9,132 nucleotides of DNA from Gemmatimonadota bacterium (lineage in GTDB: Bacteria > Gemmatimonadota > Gemmatimonadetes > Longimicrobiales > RSA9): positions 1 to 9,132 of the forward strand of contig JADGGV010000120.1 in NCBI GenBank assembly GCA_019689775.1. Direction: 5' to 3'. Each line of letters opens with the position of its first letter. Within the stretch, counting starts at the first letter, position 1. Below, piece after piece: positions 1 through 5,854 of the stretch. Under the pieces are notes generated by a model. The model searched no databases. It saw only the letters and a program-made list of their open reading frames with translations, and was not told the DNA's origin. The translations under genes and the position numbers were made by a program.

Positions 1-2
1 GG

Positions 3-1529
3 GCCGCGGACAGTGCCATGGCCGGCGGGCGGCGCGTGCGGCGTCGCCTGGAGGCGCGGGATGCGGCGGGGTTCGCGGCGCCGGACTCGGCGCTGGCGCG
101 GCGCGCGCTGCCGCCGGGTGCGCGGCCCGGGCAGCTCGCGGCGCAGGTTTCGGCGGCGAAGCTGGTGCGGGCGGTCTACTCGGAGCGGCAGCTCGAGGAG
201 GTGATGACGGACTTCTGGTTCAACCACTTCAACGTGTTCGTGGGGAAGGGGCTGGACCGGTACCTGGTGGCGGCGTACGAGCGGGAGGCGATCCGGCCGT
301 ACGTCTTCGGGAAGTTCGAGGACATGCTGCGGGCGACGGCGCGGCATCCGGCGATGCTGTTCTACCTCGACAACTGGCAGAACTCGGCGCCGGACACGAC
401 GGACCCGCGGATCGCGCGGCCGCGGGCGCGGCTGCGGGCGTTTGCGGCGCTGAGCCCGGCGGAGCAGCAGCGGTTGGTGGACGAGGGGCGGCTGAGGCCG
501 GAGCAGCTCGAGCGGCTCCGGCGGGCGGCGGAGCAGATGGGCAAGCGGACGCCGGGGCTGAACGAGAACTACGCGCGGGAGCTGATGGAGCTGCACACGC
601 TGGGCGTGGACGGCGGCTACACACAGCAGGACGTGATCGCGGTGGCGCGGGCGTTCACGGGGTGGACGATCCAGCGGCCGGGCCCGCGCGCCGGGGCGGC
701 GCGGCTGGCGAGTGGGCCGAGGCGGGCGGCGCGTGGTGCGTTGCCGCCGCGCGGCGGGGGCGACGCGGACGGCACGGCCGGCGCCGACGGGCTGCGCTTC
801 GTGTTCCGCCCGGAGATGCACGACAAGGGGGAGAAGGTGGTGCTGGGGGCGCCGCTGCGCAGCCACGGCGAGGCGGAGGGGCTCGAGGTGCTGCACCGGC
901 TGGCGACGAGCCCGGCGACGGCGCGGCACATCGCGCGGAAGCTAGCGGTGCGCTTCGTCTCGGACGATCCGCCGCCGGCGCTGGTGGACCGGCTGGCGCG
1001 GGTGTTCCTGGAGACCGGCGGCGATTTGCGCGAGGTGACGCGGACGCTGTTCACGGCGCCGGAGCTGTACGCGCCGGAGGCGTACCGCGCGAAGGTGAAG
1101 ACGCCGCTGGAGCTGGTGGCGAGCGCGCTGCGGGCGACGGGGGCGGAGGTCGGGCTCGCGCGCGGCCCGCTCCAGACGCTGCGGACGCTGGGGCAGGCGC
1201 CGTACGGCGAGCTGGCGCCGACGGGGTACCCGGCGGCGTCCGAGGAGTGGGTGAACAGCGGCGCCATGCTGAACCGGATGAACTTCGCGCTGGCGCTGGC
1301 CTCGGGGCGGCTCGCCGGCGTGCGCGTGGACGGCACGCGCTTCCTCCCGGCGGACGGCGGGGATCCGGTGCCGGCGCTGGCGGCGGCGCTGCTTCCCGGG
1401 CAGGACACGCGCGCGCTCCAGGCGACGGTGCGCGCCGAGCTGGACCGGGAGCCCGCCACCTCGCCCGCGGCGCGAGCCGCGCGGGCGGCCGGACTCATCC
1501 TCGGGTCGCCGGAGTTTCAGCGGCGATAG
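3..1529 (+). CDS. DUF1800 family protein, N-terminus missing (5' partial at window edge)
   Basis: Member of the DUF1800 family (PF08811), proteins of unknown biochemical role usually encoded beside a DUF1501 protein. The frame is open to the left edge of the window. The first ATG (position 18) is not a credible start, because family members normally have roughly 100 more residues before the conserved core. Counting from that ATG, hallmark motifs are FWFNHFNVF at residues 66-74, MLFYLDNWQNS at 113-123, GLNENYARELMELHTLGV at 180-197, ARAFTGWTI at 210-218, FRPEMHDKGEKVVLG at 263-277, and a C-terminal GYP-EEWVNSGAMLNRMNFAL block. An Ala/Gly/Arg-rich low-complexity stretch (about residues 220-257) splits the TGW and MHDKGEK motifs. 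Stop TAG is at 1527-1529. DUF1501 follows 104 nt downstream on the same strand, so co-transcription is likely. Family assignment is secure; function is unknown and export cannot be judged without the N-terminus. Confidence 0.93.
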   Translation, partial: AADSAMAGGRRVRRRLEARDAAGFAAPDSALARRALPPGARPGQLAAQVSAAKLVRAVYSERQLEEVMTDFWFNHFNVFVGKGLDRYLVAAYEREAIRPYVFGKFEDMLRATARHPAMLFYLDNWQNSAPDTTDPRIARPRARLRAFAALSPAEQQRLVDEGRLRPEQLERLRRAAEQMGKRTPGLNENYARELMELHTLGVDGGYTQQDVIAVARAFTGWTIQRPGPRAGAARLASGPRRAARGALPPRGGGDADGTAGADGLRFVFRPEMHDKGEKVVLGAPLRSHGEAEGLEVLHRLATSPATARHIARKLAVRFVSDDPPPALVDRLARVFLETGGDLREVTRTLFTAPELYAPEAYRAKVKTPLELVASALRATGAEVGLARGPLQTLRTLGQAPYGELAPTGYPAASEEWVNSGAMLNRMNFALALASGRLAGVRVDGTRFLPADGGDPVPALAAALLPGQDTRALQATVRAELDREPATSPAARAARAAGLILGSPEFQRR

Positions 1530-1559
1530 ACAGCGGAGCGGGTGAGCGGGAGCGCGGAC

Positions 1560-1612
1560 GAGCGGGGGACACGGCAATCCCCCACTCCCCCGCTCCTCCA
1601 CTCCCCCACTCG
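1560..1612. repeat. G-rich arm facing a repeated C-rich tract in the DUF1800-DUF1501 spacer
   Basis: GAGCGGGGGA (1560-1569) is the perfect reverse complement of TCCCCCGCTC (1586-1595), giving a 10-bp stem with a 16-nt loop. The C-rich side is repetitive: TCCCCC occurs at 1578-1583, 1586-1591 and 1602-1607, with CACT following the first and the last. The same G-rich arm could therefore pair with any of the three copies. The last copy ends 13 nt before the DUF1501 Shine-Dalgarno. It could be an intercistronic hairpin that sets the DUF1501 dose, or simply a low-complexity repeat. The pairing is directly visible; a role is inferred. Confidence 0.55.
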
Positions 1613-1620
1613 AATCCACC

Positions 1621-1627
1621 AAGGAGG
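1621..1627 (+). promoter_or_regulatory. Strong Shine-Dalgarno AAGGAGG that sets the DUF1501 start
   Basis: AAGGAGG lies 6 nt before the ATG at 1634. It fixes the start, even though the same frame is open back to 662 inside DUF1800. It is the strongest ribosome-binding site on the plus strand of this window. Confidence 0.88.
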
Positions 1628-1633
1628 GGCTCG

Positions 1634-2977
1634 ATGATCAACCGCCGGGTGTTCCTGAAGCATGGCGGGCTGGCGTTGCTGGCGCTGGGCGCGCCACCGG
1701 AGTTCGTGACGCGGTCGCTGCTGGCGGAGACGCGGGGCGCGGCGCGGAAGAAGACGCTCGTGTGCATCTTCCAGCGCGGCGCGGTGGACGGGCTGAGCAT
1801 GGTGGTGCCGTTCGGGGAGAAGGAGTACTACCGGCGGCGCTCCTCGATCGCGATCGCGGCGCCGACCCGCTCCGGCGCGGAGGGCTCGGCGATCGACCTG
1901 GACGGCTTCTTCGGGCTGAACCCGGCGCTGCGCCCGCTGCACGACCTCTACGAGCGGCGGGAGCTGGCGATCGTGCACGCGGTCGGCTCGCCGGACGCGA
2001 CGCGCTCGCACTTCGACGCGCAGGACTACATGGAGCGGGCGGCGCCGGGGAACCGGCAGGTGCGGGACGGCTGGTTGAACCGCGTCCTCCGCGAGACGTC
2101 GAGCGGGTGCGCCGAGTGCGATGGCCGCACGCTGAAGAACCCGGCGCTGCACGCGGCGGATCACCGCGTCGGCCAGGCGAAGATGGCGGAGTATCCGGCG
2201 CGGGCGGCGCTGCGCGGCGTCGCCATCGGCGCAGAGCTGCCGCTCTCGCTGCGGGGCGCGCACCCGTCGCTGGCGATCGCGGACCTGGACCGCTTCGGCG
2301 TGGCGGGCGGGCGCGACCCGTCGCTGGAGGCAGCATTCGCGTCGCTCTATCACACGGAAGAGGGCGACGCGGTCTCCGGTGCCGCCGACGACGCGTTCGA
2401 GGCGATCCGGATCCTGAAGGCGGCGAACCCGTCGCAGTACCGGCCGGCGGCGAATGTGAGCTATCCGCCGGGCGAGCTGGGGCGGCAGCTCCGGCAGATC
2501 GCGCAGCTCATCAAGGCGGATGTCGGCGTGGAGATCGCGTTCGCGAGCGTGGGCGGCTGGGACACGCACTTCGCGCAGGGCGGCGCGGACGGGCAGCTCG
2601 CGCGGCGGCTCGGCGAGCTGGCGCGGGGGCTGCGCGCGTTCCACGACGACCTCGGCGACCGGATGGGCGACGTCGTCGTGCTCACGATGTCGGAGTTCGG
2701 CCGCACGGTGGCGGAGAACGGCTCGGGCGGCACGGACCACGGCCACGCGAATTGCATGTTGGTGCTGGGCGGCGAGGTGCGCGGCGGCCGGGTCCTGGCC
2801 GAGTGGCCGGGGCTGGCGCCGGAGCAGCTCTACGAGGCGCGCGACCTGGCGGTCACGACCGACTTCCGCGACGTCTTCGCCGAGCTGGCGGCCCGCCACC
2901 TCGGCGCCGGGCACCTGGAGCGCGTGTTCCCGGGGTACGCGGTCGAGCCGAAGCGCTGGCGCGGCGTGCTGGCGTGA
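1634..2977 (+). CDS. DUF1501 family protein, Tat-exported
   Basis: A 447-residue DUF1501 protein (PF07394), a family I recall being placed in the alkaline phosphatase/sulfatase superfamily, with no established substrate. The start rests on AAGGAGG 6 nt upstream and on an immediate twin-arginine signal: R4-R5-V-F-L-K followed by a hydrophobic Gly/Ala/Leu stretch to about residue 20. This predicts folded export by the Tat system. Conserved blocks: CIFQRGAVDGLSMVVP (44-59), RSHFDAQDYME (124-134), HPSLAIADLDRFG (210-222), GGWDTHFAQGG (307-317), MSEFGRTVAENGSGGTDHGH (352-371) and LGGEVRGG (378-385). The Asp/His residues of GGWDTH and TDHGH are plausible metal or active-site residues by analogy. 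A CxxC pair (C159, C162) sits before the central region. Length is normal for the family. It forms a pair with the upstream DUF1800 gene, which suggests that the two act together at or outside the inner membrane. Identity is secure; activity is unknown. Confidence 0.95.
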   Translation: MINRRVFLKHGGLALLALGAPPEFVTRSLLAETRGAARKKTLVCIFQRGAVDGLSMVVPFGEKEYYRRRSSIAIAAPTRSGAEGSAIDLDGFFGLNPALRPLHDLYERRELAIVHAVGSPDATRSHFDAQDYMERAAPGNRQVRDGWLNRVLRETSSGCAECDGRTLKNPALHAADHRVGQAKMAEYPARAALRGVAIGAELPLSLRGAHPSLAIADLDRFGVAGGRDPSLEAAFASLYHTEEGDAVSGAADDAFEAIRILKAANPSQYRPAANVSYPPGELGRQLRQIAQLIKADVGVEIAFASVGGWDTHFAQGGADGQLARRLGELARGLRAFHDDLGDRMGDVVVLTMSEFGRTVAENGSGGTDHGHANCMLVLGGEVRGGRVLAEWPGLAPEQLYEARDLAVTTDFRDVFAELAARHLGAGHLERVFPGYAVEPKRWRGVLA

Positions 2978-2989
2978 GCGTCGGTCGGC

Positions 2990-3028
2990 GCGCGGCGGCC
3001 GGGCCCGCGCGGCCGGATGGCGCCGCGC
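2990..3028. terminator. Candidate bidirectional terminator hairpin between convergent genes
   Basis: In the 63-nt gap between the DUF1501 stop and the stop of the minus-strand gene, GCGCGGC (2990-2996) can pair with GCCGCGC (3022-3028). Inside it, CGGCCG (2996-3001) can pair with CGGCCG (3010-3015). There is no T-run on either side. The position between converging genes supports a terminator role, but short GC palindromes are common at this base composition. Confidence 0.4.
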
Positions 3029-3040
3029 CTCGCCCCGGCG

Positions 3041-3613
3041 TCAGCGCCGCTCGAGCGCGGTGACCGCCACGAGCTGGGCGAGCGGCACGGTCACGAGGGT
3101 CGCGGGCGCGGTGGGCCCGTCGAAGTCGGTGAGCCAGAGGAGCCCGAGCCCGGCGCCGGCGAGAGCGATCGAGACCAGCAACTCCTTGCCGAGCGGGCCG
3201 CGCCGGCCGCCGGCCAGGTGCTCCGCGAGCGGCAGGAGGAGCGCCTCGCCCGCCACGCCGCCGAACATGGCGCCGAGGATGACCGGCGCGTCGCACGCGT
3301 CCGCGTTCCCCCGGTCGTCGCACGAGAAGTCGCCGCCCCAGGCGCCGACGAACGCGCCGCCGACGAGGCCGACGCCGCCGCCGAGGATGCCGGCGGCGAC
3401 GAGGCCGGGCACGGAGCCGCGCCGGCCGTCGCGCGTGGCGGCCGCCGTCGACCCGGGCACCGGGACGTTCGGAGCGCGCGCGTGCGGCGCGCGGAACGGC
3501 GCCAGCCGCGCATCCGGCGCGAGGGCCAGCCTCGGCGGCGCCAGCCGTGGGGCCTGCGCGGCGGCGGGGCCCGCGAGGGCGAGCGTACAGCAGAGCACGA
3601 ACCACAGTCGCAT
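3041..3613 (-). CDS. Hypothetical secreted/membrane protein with Gly-rich hydrophobic segments
   Basis: I do not recognise a named family. The 190-residue product starts MRLWFVLCCTLALAGPAAAQ, a clear Sec signal peptide with likely cleavage after residue 20. A Pro/Ala/Arg-rich linker (about 21-66) follows, and then strongly hydrophobic stretches: Gly-rich 67-92 (LVAAGILGGGVGLVGGAFVG, glycine-zipper-like), 110-132, 143-161 and 170-186. Two cysteines (C98, C107) flank a short acidic loop, F-S-C-D-D-R-G-N-A-D-A-C, and could form a disulfide once exported. Two ATGs are adjacent (3616 and 3613). GGAGG at 3621-3625 is 7 nt from the second and 4 nt from the first, so I chose 3613; using 3616 adds one Met. 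The frame continues upstream to an ATG at 3736, but that would bury the signal peptide. It converges with DUF1501 and diverges from the M1 peptidase gene. Signal peptide, Shine-Dalgarno and hydrophobic pattern make it a real gene; function is unknown. Confidence 0.75.
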   Translation of the reverse strand: MRLWFVLCCTLALAGPAAAQAPRLAPPRLALAPDARLAPFRAPHARAPNVPVPGSTAAATRDGRRGSVPGLVAAGILGGGVGLVGGAFVGAWGGDFSCDDRGNADACDAPVILGAMFGGVAGEALLLPLAEHLAGGRRGPLGKELLVSIALAGAGLGLLWLTDFDGPTAPATLVTVPLAQLVAVTALERR

Positions 3614-3620
3614 CATCCGG

Positions 3621-3625
3621 CCTCC
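3621..3625 (-). promoter_or_regulatory. Shine-Dalgarno GGAGG deciding the start of the hypothetical gene
   Basis: On the minus strand GGAGG is followed by CCGG and then ATGATG. Spacing is 4 nt to the first ATG and 7 nt to the second; the second spacing is nearer the optimum. Confidence 0.7.
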
Positions 3626-3751
3626 GAGGTCGGTCCGTCGAACGGAGAGCTTGGAACCACGGGGCGCCAGCGAAAGTTCCTGTGCGGCGCGGCGCCGCTT
3701 GTGCGCGCCCCCGATCCGGCCGCAGTATTCCCCCACCGATCACAGTCCGGC

Positions 3752-3777
3752 CGGCCCGGCGGCGGGCCGCCGGGCCG
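3752..3777. repeat. Perfect 11-bp inverted repeat with 4-nt loop
   Basis: CGGCCCGGCGG (3752-3762) and CCGCCGGGCCG (3767-3777) are exact reverse complements separated by CGGG, a compact and very stable hairpin on either strand. It lies about 140 nt before the minus-strand start and about 240 nt before the plus-strand start. It could be a 5'-leader structure, a transcription barrier between divergent units, or a chance GC palindrome. An 11-bp perfect arm makes chance less likely than for the many 6-7 bp palindromes nearby. Confidence 0.5.
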
Positions 3778-3848
3778 CCCCGCGGCGGCCCGCATCGACC
3801 GACACCCGGGCGGCTCACCGTTTTCCGCGAGGGCGCTGCGATGAAGGC

Positions 3849-3899
3849 GCCCGCCCGATCCCCGCTCCGCCGTCCGGGCGGAGCCCGACCCGGGCGGGC
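3849..3899 (+). repeat. Nested double-stem inverted repeat upstream of the M1 peptidase
   Basis: The outer arms GCCCGCCCG (3849-3857) and CGGGCGGGC (3891-3899) match over 9 bp. The inner arms GCTCCGCC (3864-3871) and GGCGGAGC (3877-3884) match over 8 bp around a 5-nt loop. The unpaired stretches between them are 6 nt on each side, so this can fold as one long stem with a symmetrical internal loop. It ends about 120 nt before the M1 start and could form in its leader RNA. The pairing is visible; a regulatory role is inferred. Confidence 0.45.
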
Positions 3900-4018
3900 C
3901 CCGTGAGCCGGGCCGACGATCGCCAAGGCGTACTCGCCGCTACGCCGTGAGCGCGCCGCACGATTCCGCCGGGGCACGGGCGCCGGCGTGGGAGCCAGGC
4001 ACTTCAACAGGACGATTC

Positions 4019-5809
4019 ATGCGCGTACTTCCGTTCCTCCTCGGCCTCGTGGCGGCCGCGCCGCTGGCGGCGCAGGCGCCGGCCGGGACGCCGTACTTCC
4101 AGCAGAAGGTCACGTACCGCATCGAGGCGGTGCTCGACGACCGCGCCGAGGTGCTGCACGGGCGTGCGCGCATGCGCTACCAGAACCGGTCGCCGGACCG
4201 GCTGGACACGCTCTACTTCAACCTGCACCTGAACGCGTTCCGGCCGAACAGCGCGTGGGCGCGGCGGGAGCTCGAGTTCGGCGAACGCCGCTTCCAGGAC
4301 CTGGGGCCGAAGGACTGGGCGTACGAGCGGCTGAAGTCCGTGAAGGTGGCCGGCCGCGCGGTGACGCCGCTCTACCCCGGCGCGCCGGACTCGACCGTCG
4401 TCGCCATCCCGCTGGCGCGGCCGCTCGCGCCGGGCGACAGCGTGACCGTCGACCTGGACTGGGACGCGCGCCCCTCGACGCTGCCGCGGCGGCAGGGGCG
4501 GCGCGGGCGGCATTACGACTTCGCGCAGTGGTTCCCGATCGTCGCCGTCTACGACCGCACGGGCTGGGCGGTCCGGCCGCTGCTGCCGCAGGGCGAGTTC
4601 TACGGCGAGTTCATGGACTTCGACGTGACCCTCGACCTGGCGCACGATCAGGTCGTGGGCGCGACGGGCGTGCCGGTCGAGGGCGACCCGGGATGGCAGC
4701 GCGCGGCTGCGCCCGGCTTCGCCGACTCGCTCTTCTACGAGCGCGATGCGTACGGCGCGCCGGGCCCCGCCGAGCGGCTCGGCCTGATCCGCACGCCCGC
4801 CGCCGCCGGCCGCAAGCAGGTACGCTGGCGCGCCGACGCGGTGCACAACTTCGCGTGGACGACGGCGCCGGACTACACCTACGAGGGCGGCCACTGGAAC
4901 GACATCGCCATCCACGTGCTCTACCAGCCGGGCGACACATCGTGGGCGCACGGCAAGGCGCTGAACAACACGAAGATCGCGCTCGCGTGGCTGGACTCGA
5001 TCTACGGCAAGTTCGCCTGGCCGCAGATGACCAACGTGCACCGCATCGAGGGCGGCGGCACCGAGTTCCCGATGATGGTGATGAACGGCAGCGCGGGCCT
5101 GGGCCTGATCCTCCACGAGGTCGGCCACAACTACACGATGGGGATCCTGGCCAACAACGAGTGGAAGGAAGGCTACCTGGACGAGGGCTTCACGTCGTTC
5201 CAGACGAACTGGTACTTCCAGACGCACGGCCAGCCCGACGTCTGGGACCGGTCGTTCCAGGCCGTCGCCGAGCTGGACCGGCGAGGCATCTCGCAGCCGC
5301 TCGACCTCCCGTCTGCGGAGTTCCGCGACTTCGACACCTACGACGCGATGACGTACACGAAGCCGAGCGTCGTCTACCGCATGCTCCAGGCGTACCTCGG
5401 CGATGCGACGTTCCGGAAGGGGCTGCGCCTCTACTACGACCGCAACAAGCTGCGGCACGTGACGCTCGCGGACTTCCGCGCGGCGATGGAGGAGGCGAGC
5501 GGGCAAGACCTGGGGTGGTTCTTCGACGAGTGGTTCCGCACGACGAAGACGCTCGATTACGCGGTGGCGAGCGCGACCACGGAGCGGCAGGCGGACGGGA
5601 CCTGGCTGACGACGGTGCAGGTGACGCGGCAGGGCGAGGCGTGGATGCCGGTCGTGGTCGAGGCCGGCGGCTCGCGCTGGCGGCTCGAGGGGCACGAGCG
5701 CTCGCAGACGATCCGCTTCGTCACGCCGACGCGGCCGTCGGAGGTGGTCGTCGATCCGGACACGGTCGTGGCGGACGTGGACCGCTCGAACAACCGCCGC
5801 GCGCTCTGA
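4019..5809 (+). CDS. Secreted M1 family zinc metallopeptidase
   Basis: A 596-residue peptidase of the M1 (aminopeptidase N-like/gluzincin) family. The start at 4019 gives a textbook Sec signal, MRVLPFLLGLVAAAPLAAQA, with AGGA 6 nt upstream; a GTG 24 codons earlier (3947) would put 24 unrelated residues before the signal. Order: signal 1-20; N-terminal beta-rich domain with YRIEAVLDD and LDTLYFNLHLNAF (about 30-150); QWFPIVAVYDRTGW (170-183), typical of this bacterial subgroup; catalytic domain about 260-510. The zinc site is H366-E-V-G-H370, then exactly 18 residues, then E389 in the D-E-G-F motif. E367 is the predicted general base, and Y446 in Y-T-K-P the expected transition-state tyrosine. 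The substrate motif equivalent to GAMEN reads GGGTEFP (345-351), keeping the glutamate that usually binds the peptide N-terminus. The short C-terminal part lacks a membrane anchor. Likely role: peptide trimming in the periplasm or outside the cell; the substrate is unknown. It is divergent from the small hypothetical gene and convergent with the sensor gene. Confidence 0.95.
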   Translation: MRVLPFLLGLVAAAPLAAQAPAGTPYFQQKVTYRIEAVLDDRAEVLHGRARMRYQNRSPDRLDTLYFNLHLNAFRPNSAWARRELEFGERRFQDLGPKDWAYERLKSVKVAGRAVTPLYPGAPDSTVVAIPLARPLAPGDSVTVDLDWDARPSTLPRRQGRRGRHYDFAQWFPIVAVYDRTGWAVRPLLPQGEFYGEFMDFDVTLDLAHDQVVGATGVPVEGDPGWQRAAAPGFADSLFYERDAYGAPGPAERLGLIRTPAAAGRKQVRWRADAVHNFAWTTAPDYTYEGGHWNDIAIHVLYQPGDTSWAHGKALNNTKIALAWLDSIYGKFAWPQMTNVHRIEGGGTEFPMMVMNGSAGLGLILHEVGHNYTMGILANNEWKEGYLDEGFTSFQTNWYFQTHGQPDVWDRSFQAVAELDRRGISQPLDLPSAEFRDFDTYDAMTYTKPSVVYRMLQAYLGDATFRKGLRLYYDRNKLRHVTLADFRAAMEEASGQDLGWFFDEWFRTTKTLDYAVASATTERQADGTWLTTVQVTRQGEAWMPVVVEAGGSRWRLEGHERSQTIRFVTPTRPSEVVVDPDTVVADVDRSNNRRAL

Positions 5810-5818
5810 GCGCCGGCG

Positions 5819-5852
5819 CCGGCCCGGCCCGTCGTCGCACGGGCGGGGCCGG
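5819..5852. terminator. Long GC hairpin, probable bidirectional terminator
   Basis: The arms CCGGCCCGGCCCGT (5819-5832) and ACGGGCGGGGCCGG (5839-5852) pair over 14 bp with one mismatch around the 6-nt loop CGTCGC. It starts 9 nt after the M1 peptidase stop and ends 2 nt from the stop of the convergent sensor gene, so it can serve both. No T-tract follows on either strand, as is usual in very GC-rich genomes. Confidence 0.7.
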
Positions 5853-5854
5853 TG

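Larger units (their letters stand above)
3614..4018. other. Divergent intergenic region with structured GC-rich elements
   Basis: About 405 nt between two oppositely oriented starts, which must hold the promoters of the small hypothetical gene (minus) and the M1 peptidase (plus). I found no convincing -35/-10 pair for a housekeeping sigma factor. On the minus strand GGAACTT (3680-3674) resembles an extracytoplasmic-function sigma -35 element upstream of the hypothetical gene, but no matching -10 lies at the right distance. Two strong inverted repeats (3752-3777 and 3849-3899) are listed separately. A 21-codon ATG frame at 3841-3906 is not convincingly a gene. Confidence 0.6.

Noticed and set aside
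662..1633. In-frame upstream extension of DUF1501 into the DUF1800 gene
   Set aside because: The extension overlaps an authentic gene and is Gly/Ala/Arg noise. AAGGAGG and the Tat signal fix the start at 1634.
1517..2914. 465-codon minus-strand open frame opposite DUF1501
   Set aside because: There is no recognisable motif, and the composition is typical of antisense frames. DUF1501 on the other strand is unambiguous.
3674..3680. GGAACTT on the minus strand as an ECF sigma -35 element for the hypothetical gene
   Set aside because: The heptamer fits, but no recognisable -10 element occurs 16-18 nt downstream, so I do not call a promoter.
3684..3698. 15-nt GC palindrome centred at 3691
   Set aside because: It is a short, purely G/C palindrome with a 1-nt centre that cannot form a normal hairpin; expected by chance here.
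3841..3906. 21-codon ATG frame ahead of the M1 gene, possible leader peptide
   Set aside because: It is only Pro/Arg/Gly/Ala codons forced by the inverted repeat it overlaps, with a weak ribosome site. The evidence is too thin to call a gene.
3947..4018. GTG start giving a 24-residue N-terminal extension of the M1 peptidase
   Set aside because: It would place a polar stretch before a perfect signal peptide. The ATG at 4019 has AGGA at a proper distance.
4004..5695. 563-codon minus-strand open frame opposite the M1 peptidase
   Set aside because: It is low-complexity Arg/Val/His-rich translation opposite a gene with a complete zinc site and signal peptide.
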